Source: Bacteroidota bacterium | Lineage (GTDB): Bacteria; Bacteroidota; Bacteroidia; Bacteroidales; B39-G9 | NCBI GenBank assembly: GCA_003648455.1 | Contig: QMPG01000217.1 | Location: 1 to 5,811, forward strand | DNA: 5,811 nt | Direction: 5' to 3' | In this document: piece by piece, positions 1 to 5,368 of the stretch | How the letters are laid out: the number at the start of each line of letters is the position of its first letter | Position numbering within the stretch: the first letter of the stretch is position 1 | Position numbers and translations under genes: made by a program | The notes under the pieces: model-generated | Databases searched by the model: none | The model's input: only the letters and a program-made list of their open reading frames with translations | Told to the model about the DNA's origin: nothing

Positions 1-1416
1 GATTATGTAGAACAAACTTCTTGGATTTTATTTCTGAAATATCTTGACGATTTGGAAAAAGACAAGGGGACAGCAGCTCTTTTATCCGGAAAAACCTATG
101 AAAAAATAATTGAACCTAAATTCCAATGGACAACGTGGGCAGCACCAAAGCTTCGACAAGCTCAGCTACCGCCTGAAAAATGGAAAATTGATCATAATGC
201 CATGACCGGTGATGACCTTGTGGACTTTGTAAATGGTGAATTATTTCCATACCTGAAAAAGTTTAAAACCGATGCCGATAGTGCTGACACCATCGAATAC
301 AAGATAGGTGAAATATTCAGTGAACTGAAAAACAGAATTCAGAGCGGTTACAATCTGCGAGAAGTTGCAACCCTAATTGAAGAACTGCGATTTAGAACCC
401 ATGCTGAAAAGCACGAAATGAGCCATCTTTACGAGGGCAAAATTAAAAATATGGGAAACGCAGGGCGAAACGGTGGAGAGTATTACACACCACGCCCATT
501 GATTAAAACCATTGTAAAGGTTGTTGCCCCAAAAATTGGAGAAACCATTTATGATGGTGCTGTTGGTTCTGCCGGTTTCTTGGTTGAAGCATTTGATTAT
601 CTTAACACAAAAGGACTATCTACTTCTAAAATTGAAACTTTACAGAAAAAAACTTTTTACGGAAAAGAGAAAAAATCGCTTGCCTACATTATTGGCATTA
701 TGAATATGATTTTGCACGGTGTAGAAGCCCCAAACATTATTCATACAAACACACTTGCCGAAAACCTAAGTGACATTCAAGAAAAAGACCGCTACAATGT
801 TGTTTTGGCTAATCCGCCATTTGGAGGAAAAGAGCGAGCCGAAGTTCAACAAAATTTCCCAATTAAAACAGGCGAAACTGCCAGTTTATTTTTACAGCAT
901 TTTATTAAAATTTTGAAGGCTGGCGGAAAAGCAGGCGTTGTAATTAAAAATACATTTTTAAGCAATACCGATAATGCTTCAGTTGCTTTGCGAAAAGAAC
1001 TATTAACCAATTGCGATTTACACACTGTACTAGATTTACCTGGCGGAACATTTACAGGTGCAGGAGTAAAAACAGTTGTGCTGTTTTTTGAAAAAGGAAA
1101 GAAAACTCAAAAGACTTGGTTCTACCAACTCAACTTAGATAGAAACTTAGGCAAAACAAATCCTCTTAACGAAAAGGATTTAGCCGAATTTATAAAATTA
1201 CAAAAACTTGCCCTGAGCGGAGCCGAAGGGGAAAGTGAAAACTCTTGGACGGTAAACTTAAAAGATATTGACCAAACAACCTTTGACCTTTCCGTTAAAA
1301 ACCCAAATACACCAGAAGAAGCACCTTTGCGTAAACCAAAAGAGATCTTGAAAAATATGGCTGATTTGGATAAAGAAAGTGCTGAAATTCTTAACTCAAT
1401 TTCGGAGATGTTATGA
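1..1416 (+). CDS. hsdM: Type I restriction-modification methyltransferase subunit HsdM (5' end outside window)
   Basis: This is the N6-adenine methyltransferase subunit of a type I R-M enzyme, which works with HsdS to methylate the recognition site and with HsdR to restrict. The frame is open from base 1 and the first visible residues (DYVEQTSWILFLKYLDD) are already HsdM N-terminal helical domain, so the true start lies upstream; the TTG at 52 is internal. Of 471 visible residues, roughly 20-40 seem to be missing compared with usual HsdM length. Numbered from base 1: EYYTPR at 160-165, SAM-binding motif I as DGAVGSAGF from 185 (canonical DPACGSGGF-like), and catalytic motif IV NPPF at 271-274. 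Two segments look inserted relative to typical HsdM: LRQAQ near residues 51-55 and LALSGAEGE near 403-411. Both coincide with REP-like DNA cores. The stop overlaps the next ATG (ATGA), indicating translational coupling. Family assignment is very secure. Confidence 0.96.
   Translation, partial: DYVEQTSWILFLKYLDDLEKDKGTAALLSGKTYEKIIEPKFQWTTWAAPKLRQAQLPPEKWKIDHNAMTGDDLVDFVNGELFPYLKKFKTDADSADTIEYKIGEIFSELKNRIQSGYNLREVATLIEELRFRTHAEKHEMSHLYEGKIKNMGNAGRNGGEYYTPRPLIKTIVKVVAPKIGETIYDGAVGSAGFLVEAFDYLNTKGLSTSKIETLQKKTFYGKEKKSLAYIIGIMNMILHGVEAPNIIHTNTLAENLSDIQEKDRYNVVLANPPFGGKERAEVQQNFPIKTGETASLFLQHFIKILKAGGKAGVVIKNTFLSNTDNASVALRKELLTNCDLHTVLDLPGGTFTGAGVKTVVLFFEKGKKTQKTWFYQLNLDRNLGKTNPLNEKDLAEFIKLQKLALSGAEGESENSWTVNLKDIDQTTFDLSVKNPNTPEEAPLRKPKEILKNMADLDKESAEILNSISEML
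151..165 (-). repeat. REP-like core A, in hsdM (inverted)
   Basis: CTTCGACAAGCTCAG is the exact reverse complement of the core in hsdR at 5778-5792. Flanking bases 149-162 form a hairpin with a 5-bp stem (AGCTT/AAGCT). In frame it encodes LRQAQ, in a place where HsdM proteins are normally shorter. Confidence 0.75.
1211..1230 (+). repeat. REP-like core B, in hsdM
   Basis: CCCTGAGCGGAGCCGAAGGG has CCCT/AGGG complementary ends around the CTGAGC...CGAAG pattern. It is the 16-base-core variant. In frame it encodes ALSGAEG, which looks inserted before the conserved SENSW segment of HsdM. Confidence 0.75.
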
Positions 1417-1420
1417 AAAA
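1391..1420 (+). repeat. 30-bp direct repeat, copy 1, at hsdM/rhuM junction
   Basis: Identical over 30 bases to 2254-2283. It encodes the final NSISEML of HsdM, the stop, and the overlapping ATGAAAAA start of the next gene. One mismatch upstream is followed by three more matching bases, giving 33/34 overall. Confidence 0.97.
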
Positions 1421-2279
1421 CGAAATAATACTATATCAAGCAAACAACGAAGCTATTCATTTACAGGTAAAAATTGAAGAAGAAACCGTTTGGCTCTCTC
1501 AAGAGCAAATGGCGACACTTTTTGGCAGAAATAGAGTGGCTATTACACAACATATAGGTAATATTTTTAAAGAAGGAGAATTAGACAAAGAAGTGGTATG
1601 TAAGGATTTCTTACTAACCACTCAGCACGGTGCTATTGAAGGAAAAACACAAAGCAGAAAAATAAAAATATACAATCTTGATGTAATTATTTCGGTAGGT
1701 TATAGAGTAAAGTCAAAACAGGGTACACAATTCCGTATTTGGGCAACAAAGGTTTTGAGTGAACATTTGTTAAAAGGATACACAGTAAACAAACGCATCG
1801 ACAGAGTTGAAGATAAAGTAGATGTACTATCCGATAAAATTAATAAGATAGATTTACAACTTAACACCAATCTGCCACCAAACCAAGGTGTGTTTTTTGA
1901 TGGGCAGATTTTTGATGCCTACAAACTGGTTTCCGATATCGTTCGCTCGGCTAAAAAAAGCATTGTATTGATTGACAATTATGTGGACGACACGGTATTA
2001 AACCTATTCTCTAAAAAAGACAAAAAGGTAAATTGCGTAATATTTACCAAAACCATATCGAAACAATTAAAACAGGATACCGACAAATTCAACAAACAAT
2101 ACCCAATACTTAAACTAAAGCAATTTGGCAAAACCCACGACCGCTTCTTGATTATCGACCAAAATGAAGTATATCACATTGGTGCATCATTAAAAGACTT
2201 GGGAAAGAAGTGGTTTGCTTTTACTAAAATGGACAAAGATTCCGTCACTATTATTAACTCAATTTCGGAGATGTTATGA
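1413..2279 (+). CDS. RhuM-family protein with PLD-like C-terminal domain, inserted between hsdM and hsdS
   Basis: A 288-residue protein. Residues 1-130 match the virulence RhuM family, with a WLSQEQMATLFGRNRVAITQHI helix-turn-helix-like start followed by YNLDVIISVGYRV and FRIWATKVLSEHLLKGY. Residues 130-150 are a short charged, coiled-coil-like linker. The C-terminal part (about 155-275) carries SIVLIDNYVDD and H242-D-R244-F-L-I-I-D249, then GASLKDLGKKW. H-x-R-x4-D resembles the phospholipase D HxKx4D motif with Lys changed to Arg, so a nuclease- or phosphoesterase-like fold is possible, but activity is unproven. RhuM homologues are known inside type I R-M loci (for example in Campylobacter); their job there is unclear. 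The start overlaps the hsdM stop and the stop overlaps the hsdS start, both as ATGA. Its last residues NSISEML are identical to the end of HsdM and lie in a 30-bp duplication, pointing to insertion into an ancestral hsdM-hsdS junction. Confidence 0.88.
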   Translation: MKNEIILYQANNEAIHLQVKIEEETVWLSQEQMATLFGRNRVAITQHIGNIFKEGELDKEVVCKDFLLTTQHGAIEGKTQSRKIKIYNLDVIISVGYRVKSKQGTQFRIWATKVLSEHLLKGYTVNKRIDRVEDKVDVLSDKINKIDLQLNTNLPPNQGVFFDGQIFDAYKLVSDIVRSAKKSIVLIDNYVDDTVLNLFSKKDKKVNCVIFTKTISKQLKQDTDKFNKQYPILKLKQFGKTHDRFLIIDQNEVYHIGASLKDLGKKWFAFTKMDKDSVTIINSISEML

Positions 2280-2283
2280 AAAA
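2254..2283 (+). repeat. 30-bp direct repeat, copy 2, at rhuM/hsdS junction
   Basis: Second perfect copy of 1391-1420. It encodes the same NSISEML ending, now on the RhuM-like protein, plus the stop and the ATGAAAAA start of hsdS. The two copies exactly bracket the inserted gene and look like a duplicated junction. Confidence 0.97.
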
Positions 2284-3511
2284 GGACGATGCACTGAGCC
2301 TGCCGAAGGATTGGGAAATAAAAAAGTTGGGTAAGGTTTGTGAAATTCAACGAGGATTAACTTATAGTGGAAAAGATGCAGTTGAATTTTCAAACAATAT
2401 TGTATTAAGAGCAACCAACATAAATTTAAAAAAGAGTAGTCTTGATTTTTCTGAATTAAAATATTTGAGAAATGATTTTTCAATTCAAGATAAGTATAAA
2501 TTAAAAAACGGTTCATTATTAATTTGTTTTTCAAGTGGAAGTAAGAGTCATTTAGGTAAGGTCGCTTTAATTGATAATAGTTATGATTATGCGTTTGGTG
2601 GTTTTATTGGTCAGATAAACCCAAGTAAAGAAATATTGTCAAGATATTTGTTTTATTCTATGATTTCTGATAATTACAAAACATATATTTCTGAATTAAC
2701 TGACGGTATAAATATTAATAATTTAAAAATAAAGGATTTACAAGAATATAAAATCCCCATCCCCCCACTCCCCGAACAAAAACGCATAGTATCTATTTTA
2801 GATAAAGCCTTTTCGGTTATTGAGCGAAGTCGAAATAATGCCGAACAAAACCTTAAAAATGCCAAGGAACTTTTTGAGAGTTATTTGCAAGGGGTATTTG
2901 AGAATAAGGATAAAATGTGGAATGAAACAACTCTTTCTAAAATAACTCTTGATATTGCTGATGGTGACCATATGCCACCTCCTAAAACAAAAACAGGTAT
3001 TCCATTTATTACCATATCAAATATTGATAAAGAGCAGTATCAAATTGATTTTTCAAATACATTTTTTGTCCCCATTGAGTATTTTGAAAATATAAAAGCA
3101 AAACGAAAACCAAAAAAAGGCGATGTTTTATATACAGTTACAGGTTCTTATGGTATTCCTGTTCTTATAGATACAGAATTTGAATTTTGTTTTCAAAGAC
3201 ATATTGGATTAATTAGACCAAAAAAATATATAAATAGCAAATGGCTATTTTATTGGATTTTGTCTCCACAAGCTATAAAACAGGCAAATGAAACAGCAAC
3301 AGGCACAGCTCAAAGAACAGTTTCTTTAACAGCTTTACGTAACTTTATTATTCCTGAAATATCATTAAAACAACAAAAACAAATCGTTGAAAAACTTGAT
3401 AAACTTTCTTCAGAAACCAAAAAATTAGAAGTTGTTTATCAGCAAAAGTTGGGTGATTTGGAAGAATTAAAAAAGAGTATATTACAAAAAGCGTTTAATG
3501 GAGAGTTGTAA
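2276..3511 (+). CDS. hsdS: Type I restriction enzyme specificity subunit HsdS
   Basis: HsdS binds the bipartite DNA target and holds the M and R subunits, so it sets the specificity of both modification and restriction. At 411 residues it is full length. Order: target recognition domain 1 at about 10-155; central conserved helix region at about 160-210 (PIPPLPEQKRIVSILDKAF, then AKELFESYLQ); TRD2 at about 220-365; C-terminal conserved region at about 368-411 (SLKQQKQIVEKLDKL and the common ending ILQKAFNGEL). The two conserved regions have the pseudo-repeat layout expected for HsdS. The start is the ATG overlapping the upstream stop; no Shine-Dalgarno is needed if translation is coupled. The TRDs are very A/T rich, while the central region opens with a C-rich stretch (2755-2773), as expected of mosaic genes whose TRDs are exchanged. 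The N-terminal ALSLPK and the internal IERSR coincide with REP-like cores. The target sequence cannot be read from the protein. Confidence 0.96.
   Translation: MKKDDALSLPKDWEIKKLGKVCEIQRGLTYSGKDAVEFSNNIVLRATNINLKKSSLDFSELKYLRNDFSIQDKYKLKNGSLLICFSSGSKSHLGKVALIDNSYDYAFGGFIGQINPSKEILSRYLFYSMISDNYKTYISELTDGININNLKIKDLQEYKIPIPPLPEQKRIVSILDKAFSVIERSRNNAEQNLKNAKELFESYLQGVFENKDKMWNETTLSKITLDIADGDHMPPPKTKTGIPFITISNIDKEQYQIDFSNTFFVPIEYFENIKAKRKPKKGDVLYTVTGSYGIPVLIDTEFEFCFQRHIGLIRPKKYINSKWLFYWILSPQAIKQANETATGTAQRTVSLTALRNFIIPEISLKQQKQIVEKLDKLSSETKKLEVVYQQKLGDLEELKKSILQKAFNGEL
2294..2308 (+). repeat. REP-like core E, at hsdS start
   Basis: CTGAGCCTGCCGAAG matches the hsdR copy at 13 of 15 bases. It lies just after the hsdS start codon and encodes the LSLPK part of the N-terminus, ahead of the conserved DWEIKKLG. 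Confidence 0.65.
2820..2835 (+). repeat. REP-like core C, in hsdS central region (weak)
   Basis: TTGAGCGAAGTCGAAA matches the 16-base variant CTGAGCGAAGTCGAAG at 14 of 16 positions. It encodes IERSR in the central conserved helix. No length gain is obvious here, so this copy could be a chance match. Confidence 0.45.
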
Positions 3512-3554
3512 ATTGTCGGAATTATGGTTTTTAAGATTAAAGGATGATAGGATT
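3512..3554 (-). repeat. 43-bp AATCC repeat, copy 1 (inverted), right after hsdS
   Basis: Begins at the base after the hsdS stop codon. Its reverse complement matches copy 4 (4161-4203) at 32 of 43 positions with no gaps, keeping the AATCCTA start and the GACAAT end. With copy 2, in opposite orientation 33 bases later, it can form a long imperfect stem (29 of 43 pairs) that might slow or end hsdS transcription. Confidence 0.8.
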
Positions 3555-3587
3555 AAAAAAAAGATTAATTATGGAAAGAGTAAAAGC

Positions 3588-3630
3588 AATCCTAAAATTA
3601 TCTAATCCAACAAATCCTAATGCAGACAGA
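3588..3630 (+). repeat. 43-bp AATCC repeat, copy 2
   Basis: Matches copy 4 at 35 of 43 and copy 3 at 33 of 43 positions, ungapped. It shows the internal AATCC units at positions 1, 17 and 26 most clearly. It stands in opposite orientation to copy 1. Confidence 0.85.
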
Positions 3631-3700
3631 AAAAAAGGATAATATGATGAAAAAATATAATGAGATGAATAAACAGAAATAAAAAATTAAAATTTCAGAA

Positions 3701-3708
3701 TATATTTG
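3701..3708 (+). promoter_or_regulatory. Possible Bacteroidetes-type -7 promoter element for the GxxExxY gene
   Basis: TATATTTG fits the TAnnTTTG -7 consensus exactly. No TTTG/TTG -33 box is visible at the usual distance. Transcription would start near 3713-3716, putting repeat copy 3 in the 5' leader. Confidence 0.35.
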
Positions 3709-3717
3709 GAGTATAAA

Positions 3718-3760
3718 AATCCTAAAATAAACAAATCATAAAAATCCTAATTCTGACAAT
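3718..3760 (+). repeat. 43-bp AATCC repeat, copy 3, before GxxExxY gene
   Basis: Matches copy 4 at 37 of 43 positions. It ends 4 bp before the ATG at 3765 and so forms the whole translation-initiation leader. With copy 4 it brackets the GxxExxY gene as direct repeats. Confidence 0.9.
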
Positions 3761-3764
3761 TAAT

Positions 3765-4193
3765 ATGAAACACGAAGATTTAACACATAAAATAATTGGT
3801 TGTGCTATGAAGGTACATTCAGCACTTGGTAATGGGTTTCAAGAAGTAATTTATCAACGCGCTTTGGTAATTGAATTTGAAAAGCAAGGTTTGAGTTATC
3901 AGCGTGAAATGGAAATGTCAATTTTTTACGAAGGTATTGACATTGGTACAAGGCGTGTCGATTTTTTTGTCGAAGATAATATTATGGTAGAAATAAAAGC
4001 ATTAATTCAATTGGAAGATGTGCATTTGGCACAGGCGATGAATTACTGTCAGGCTTACAATTTACCCATTGGTTTACTCATTAATTTTGGATCAAAAAGT
4101 CTGCAATTTAAAAGAGTTTATAATGTAAATCATCCCGAAAATAAAGAATACATAAAAAATAATCCTAAAATCAACCAATCCAAAAAATCTTAA
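3765..4193 (+). CDS. GxxExxY protein (small PD-(D/E)xK-like)
   Basis: A 142-residue member of the GxxExxY family, with G24-F-Q-E27-V-I-Y30 giving the name motif. Residues D66 ... E76-I-K78, followed by Q90 and Y94, form a PD-(D/E)xK-like core, so a nuclease-related fold is likely, though no substrate or partner is established. There is no signal peptide or membrane segment. Start: ATG at 3765 is followed by the typical N-terminus HEDLTHKIIGCAMKVHSALGNG. No Shine-Dalgarno is seen; the leader is made of a 43-bp repeat ending 4 bp before the ATG. A second copy of the repeat begins exactly at codon 133, in frame, and encodes the last ten residues (NPKINQSKKS), which are therefore probably not part of the conserved fold. 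A 253-bp gap separates the gene from hsdS, and a possible own promoter is present, so it is probably not strictly in the hsd operon. Confidence 0.9.
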   Translation: MKHEDLTHKIIGCAMKVHSALGNGFQEVIYQRALVIEFEKQGLSYQREMEMSIFYEGIDIGTRRVDFFVEDNIMVEIKALIQLEDVHLAQAMNYCQAYNLPIGLLINFGSKSLQFKRVYNVNHPENKEYIKNNPKINQSKKS

Positions 4194-4203
4194 TTCAGAC
4201 AAT
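4161..4203 (+). repeat. 43-bp AATCC repeat, copy 4, at 3' end of GxxExxY gene
   Basis: Starts exactly on codon 133 of the GxxExxY gene, supplies its last ten codons and stop, and runs 10 bases past the stop. Same orientation as copies 2 and 3. Confidence 0.9.
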
Positions 4204-4231
4204 GGGAAAAGATATAAACAAATGAATAAAA

Positions 4232-4489
4232 ATGACCTGGAATAGCAACAACGTAGAAAATGAGCCTTCCGGTGATTGGGGAGGTCCATGGACTGAAAAG
4301 AAACTGGAAGCATTTTCAAAATATGTATGGTCTTACCTTACTATCATGAAAAAATTTCCTTATTGGAAAACCATATACTTTGATGGTTTTGCTGGAAGTG
4401 GGACAAGGGAAAAGAAGAAGAACGCAGAACTATATCAGCAGTTGAAAATCACGGAAGAAGAAGAAAAAACATTTAATCATGGCACATAA
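4232..4489 (+). pseudogene. tcmP: Truncated three-Cys-motif partner protein (TcmP) remnant
   Basis: The 85-residue reading frame matches the N-terminus of TcmP. It has SGDWGGPWTEKKLEAFSKY, then WSYLTIMKKFPYWKTIYFDG, then FAGSGTRE; the FDGFAGSG segment looks like a methyltransferase-type nucleotide-binding loop. TcmP proteins normally run to several hundred residues, and here the frame stops at FNHGT immediately after a Glu/Lys-rich stretch. The stop lies 11 bases inside the next gene, so no room is left for the missing body, which must have been deleted rather than frameshifted. TcmP is named for its neighbourhood with three-Cys Gp37/Gp68-type proteins, and exactly such a gene follows, so the pair was probably once intact. 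A short peptide could still be made and might couple translation into the next gene. The ATG at 4232 is preferred; an ATG at 4222 runs in another frame and stops after seven codons. Confidence 0.78.
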
Positions 4490-5231
4490 AATTGAATGGA
4501 CAGAACAAACCTGGAATCCATCGGCTGGTTGTACTAAAATTAGTTCAGGATGTAAAAATTGCTATGCCGAAACAATGGCAATTCGTTTACAGGCAATGGG
4601 TGTAGAAGGCTATGAAAATGGTTTTAAATTTAACACCGTTCCAAGCAGGCTCAACGACCCCTTTAAAAGAAAAAAGCCGACCGTATATTTTGTTAATTCA
4701 ATGAGTGATATTTTCCATGAGAATATGCCCGTAGATTATTTAAACAAAATAATTAACGTAATTGAAGAAACACCACACCATACTTACCAAGTTTTGACCA
4801 AGAGAGCAGACAAAATGTATCAGTATTTTTCACAAAGAGAAATTCCTAAAAATATCTGGCTTGGAGTAACTGTTGACAATCGTAGAGAAGGATTGCCAAG
4901 AATTGATAAATTAAGACAACTGCAAGCAAGTGTATTATTTCTTTCTGTAGAGCCACTGCTTGAAGATTTGGGCAAAATTAATTTAGAAAATATTGATTGG
5001 GTAATTGTTGGTGGCGAAAGTGGAAACAGAGCAAGACCAATGGAAAAAGAATGGGTTGTGAATATAAAACAACAATGTGAAAAAGAAGATGTTGCGTTTT
5101 TCTTTAAACAATGGGGAACTTGGGGAGCAGACAAAGTAAAGAGAAATAAAAAGTTAAACGGGAAAGAGATTGACGGTGAAATATGGCAACAATATCCAGA
5201 AGTTATTGAACAGCAATTTGCAATAATTTAA
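4479..5231 (+). CDS. DUF5131 / phage Gp37-Gp68 family three-Cys protein
   Basis: A 250-residue protein of the phage Gp37/Gp68 family (DUF5131), regarded as radical-SAM-like. The N-terminus has IEWTEQTWNPSAGC, with Cys at 18, 25 and 28 (C-x6-C-x2-C, in GCTKISSGCKNCYAE), a plausible Fe-S ligand set that differs from the classical CX3CX2C. Further family-typical blocks are VNSMSDIFHENMP, TYQVLTKRADKM, IWLGVTVDN, LFLSVEPLLEDLG, WVIVGGESGNRARPM and FFFKQWG. The length is normal and no disruption is seen, so it appears intact. The start ATG lies within the tcmP remnant and overlaps it by 11 bases. Such genes often lie beside tcmP, but here the partner is broken, so the protein is an orphan unless another copy exists elsewhere. 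Biochemical function is unknown; its position inside a type I R-M locus suggests, by context only, a role in defence or modification. Confidence 0.9.
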   Translation: MAHKIEWTEQTWNPSAGCTKISSGCKNCYAETMAIRLQAMGVEGYENGFKFNTVPSRLNDPFKRKKPTVYFVNSMSDIFHENMPVDYLNKIINVIEETPHHTYQVLTKRADKMYQYFSQREIPKNIWLGVTVDNRREGLPRIDKLRQLQASVLFLSVEPLLEDLGKINLENIDWVIVGGESGNRARPMEKEWVVNIKQQCEKEDVAFFFKQWGTWGADKVKRNKKLNGKEIDGEIWQQYPEVIEQQFAII

Positions 5232-5234
5232 AAG

Positions 5235-5254
5235 TTCTTGATTGGGTTTTGATT
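5235..5254 (+). repeat. 20-bp direct repeat, copy 1, after DUF5131 gene
   Basis: TTCTTGATTGGGTTTTGATT matches 5322-5341 with one mismatch. Inside it, TTGATTG occurs twice with an 11-bp period (5238 and 5249), about one helical turn, as in protein-binding iterons. Confidence 0.8.
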
Positions 5255-5282
5255 GAGAGCGTTGTATTTATTAACATTTGTT

Positions 5283-5288
5283 TATAAT
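5283..5288 (+). promoter_or_regulatory. Possible -10-like box for hsdR
   Basis: TATAAT lies 80 bp before the hsdR ATG, between the two 20-bp repeats. A partial TTGTAT (5262-5267) sits at short 15-bp spacing. No good Bacteroidetes TAnnTTTG box is seen in the gap, so this is tentative. Confidence 0.25.
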
Positions 5289-5321
5289 ATACTGGTAATT
5301 AAAGGGGTATGTATTTTATTT

Positions 5322-5341
5322 TTCTTGATTGAGTTTTGATT
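5322..5341 (+). repeat. 20-bp direct repeat, copy 2, upstream of hsdR
   Basis: TTCTTGATTGAGTTTTGATT is 87 bp from copy 1 with one mismatch. Its last eight bases form the left arm of the palindrome at 5334-5350. Confidence 0.8.
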
Positions 5342-5350
5342 TAATCAAAA
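5334..5350. promoter_or_regulatory. Perfect 17-bp palindrome before hsdR, possible operator
   Basis: TTTTGATT-T-AATCAAAA is a perfect inverted repeat centred at 5342, ending 18 bp before the hsdR ATG. TTTTGATT also occurs in the upstream repeat at 5247-5254. A regulator-binding site is the simplest reading. A terminator for the gene before is possible but lacks a GC-rich stem and a T-run. Confidence 0.5.
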
Positions 5351-5368
5351 ACTATTAAAAATTTAACT

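Noticed and set aside
52..54. TTG as start codon of hsdM
   Set aside because: The frame is open to base 1 and the upstream residues are typical HsdM N-terminal sequence, so the gene starts outside the window.
521..703. 60-codon + strand reading frame inside hsdM
   Set aside because: It lies in another frame over HsdM motif I and has no recognisable protein features.
1938..1953. Possible further REP-like core (TTCGCTCGG) in the rhuM-like gene
   Set aside because: Only about half of the core matches and the residues (VRSAKKS) are ordinary for the family.
2761..2766. C6 tract in hsdS as a phase-variation site
   Set aside because: Six bases is short for slipped-strand switching, and the tract encodes a conserved proline segment.
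2274..2865. Two minus-strand reading frames (2274-2534, 2674-2865) opposite hsdS
   Set aside because: Antisense to a strongly supported gene, low complexity, with no family features.
3571..3642. Small + strand frame (23 residues, starting MERVKAILK)
   Set aside because: It runs through repeat copy 2 and shows no family features, so it is most likely chance.
3512..4203. CRISPR array
   Set aside because: The repeats are imperfect, not evenly spaced, differ in orientation, and one overlaps a coding end; no cas genes are present.
4222..4245. Alternative tcmP start reading MNKNDLE then stop
   Set aside because: It resembles a possible TcmP start in another frame, which could mean a small frameshift near the N-terminus, but seven codons are too few to decide.
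4092..4319. Minus-strand 75-codon frame with hydrophobic stretches
   Set aside because: Antisense to the GxxExxY 3' end and the tcmP remnant; the hydrophobicity comes from the complement of A-rich DNA.
4820..5134. Minus-strand 104-codon frame opposite the DUF5131 gene
   Set aside because: Antisense shadow; the sense strand encodes well-conserved family blocks across the whole stretch.
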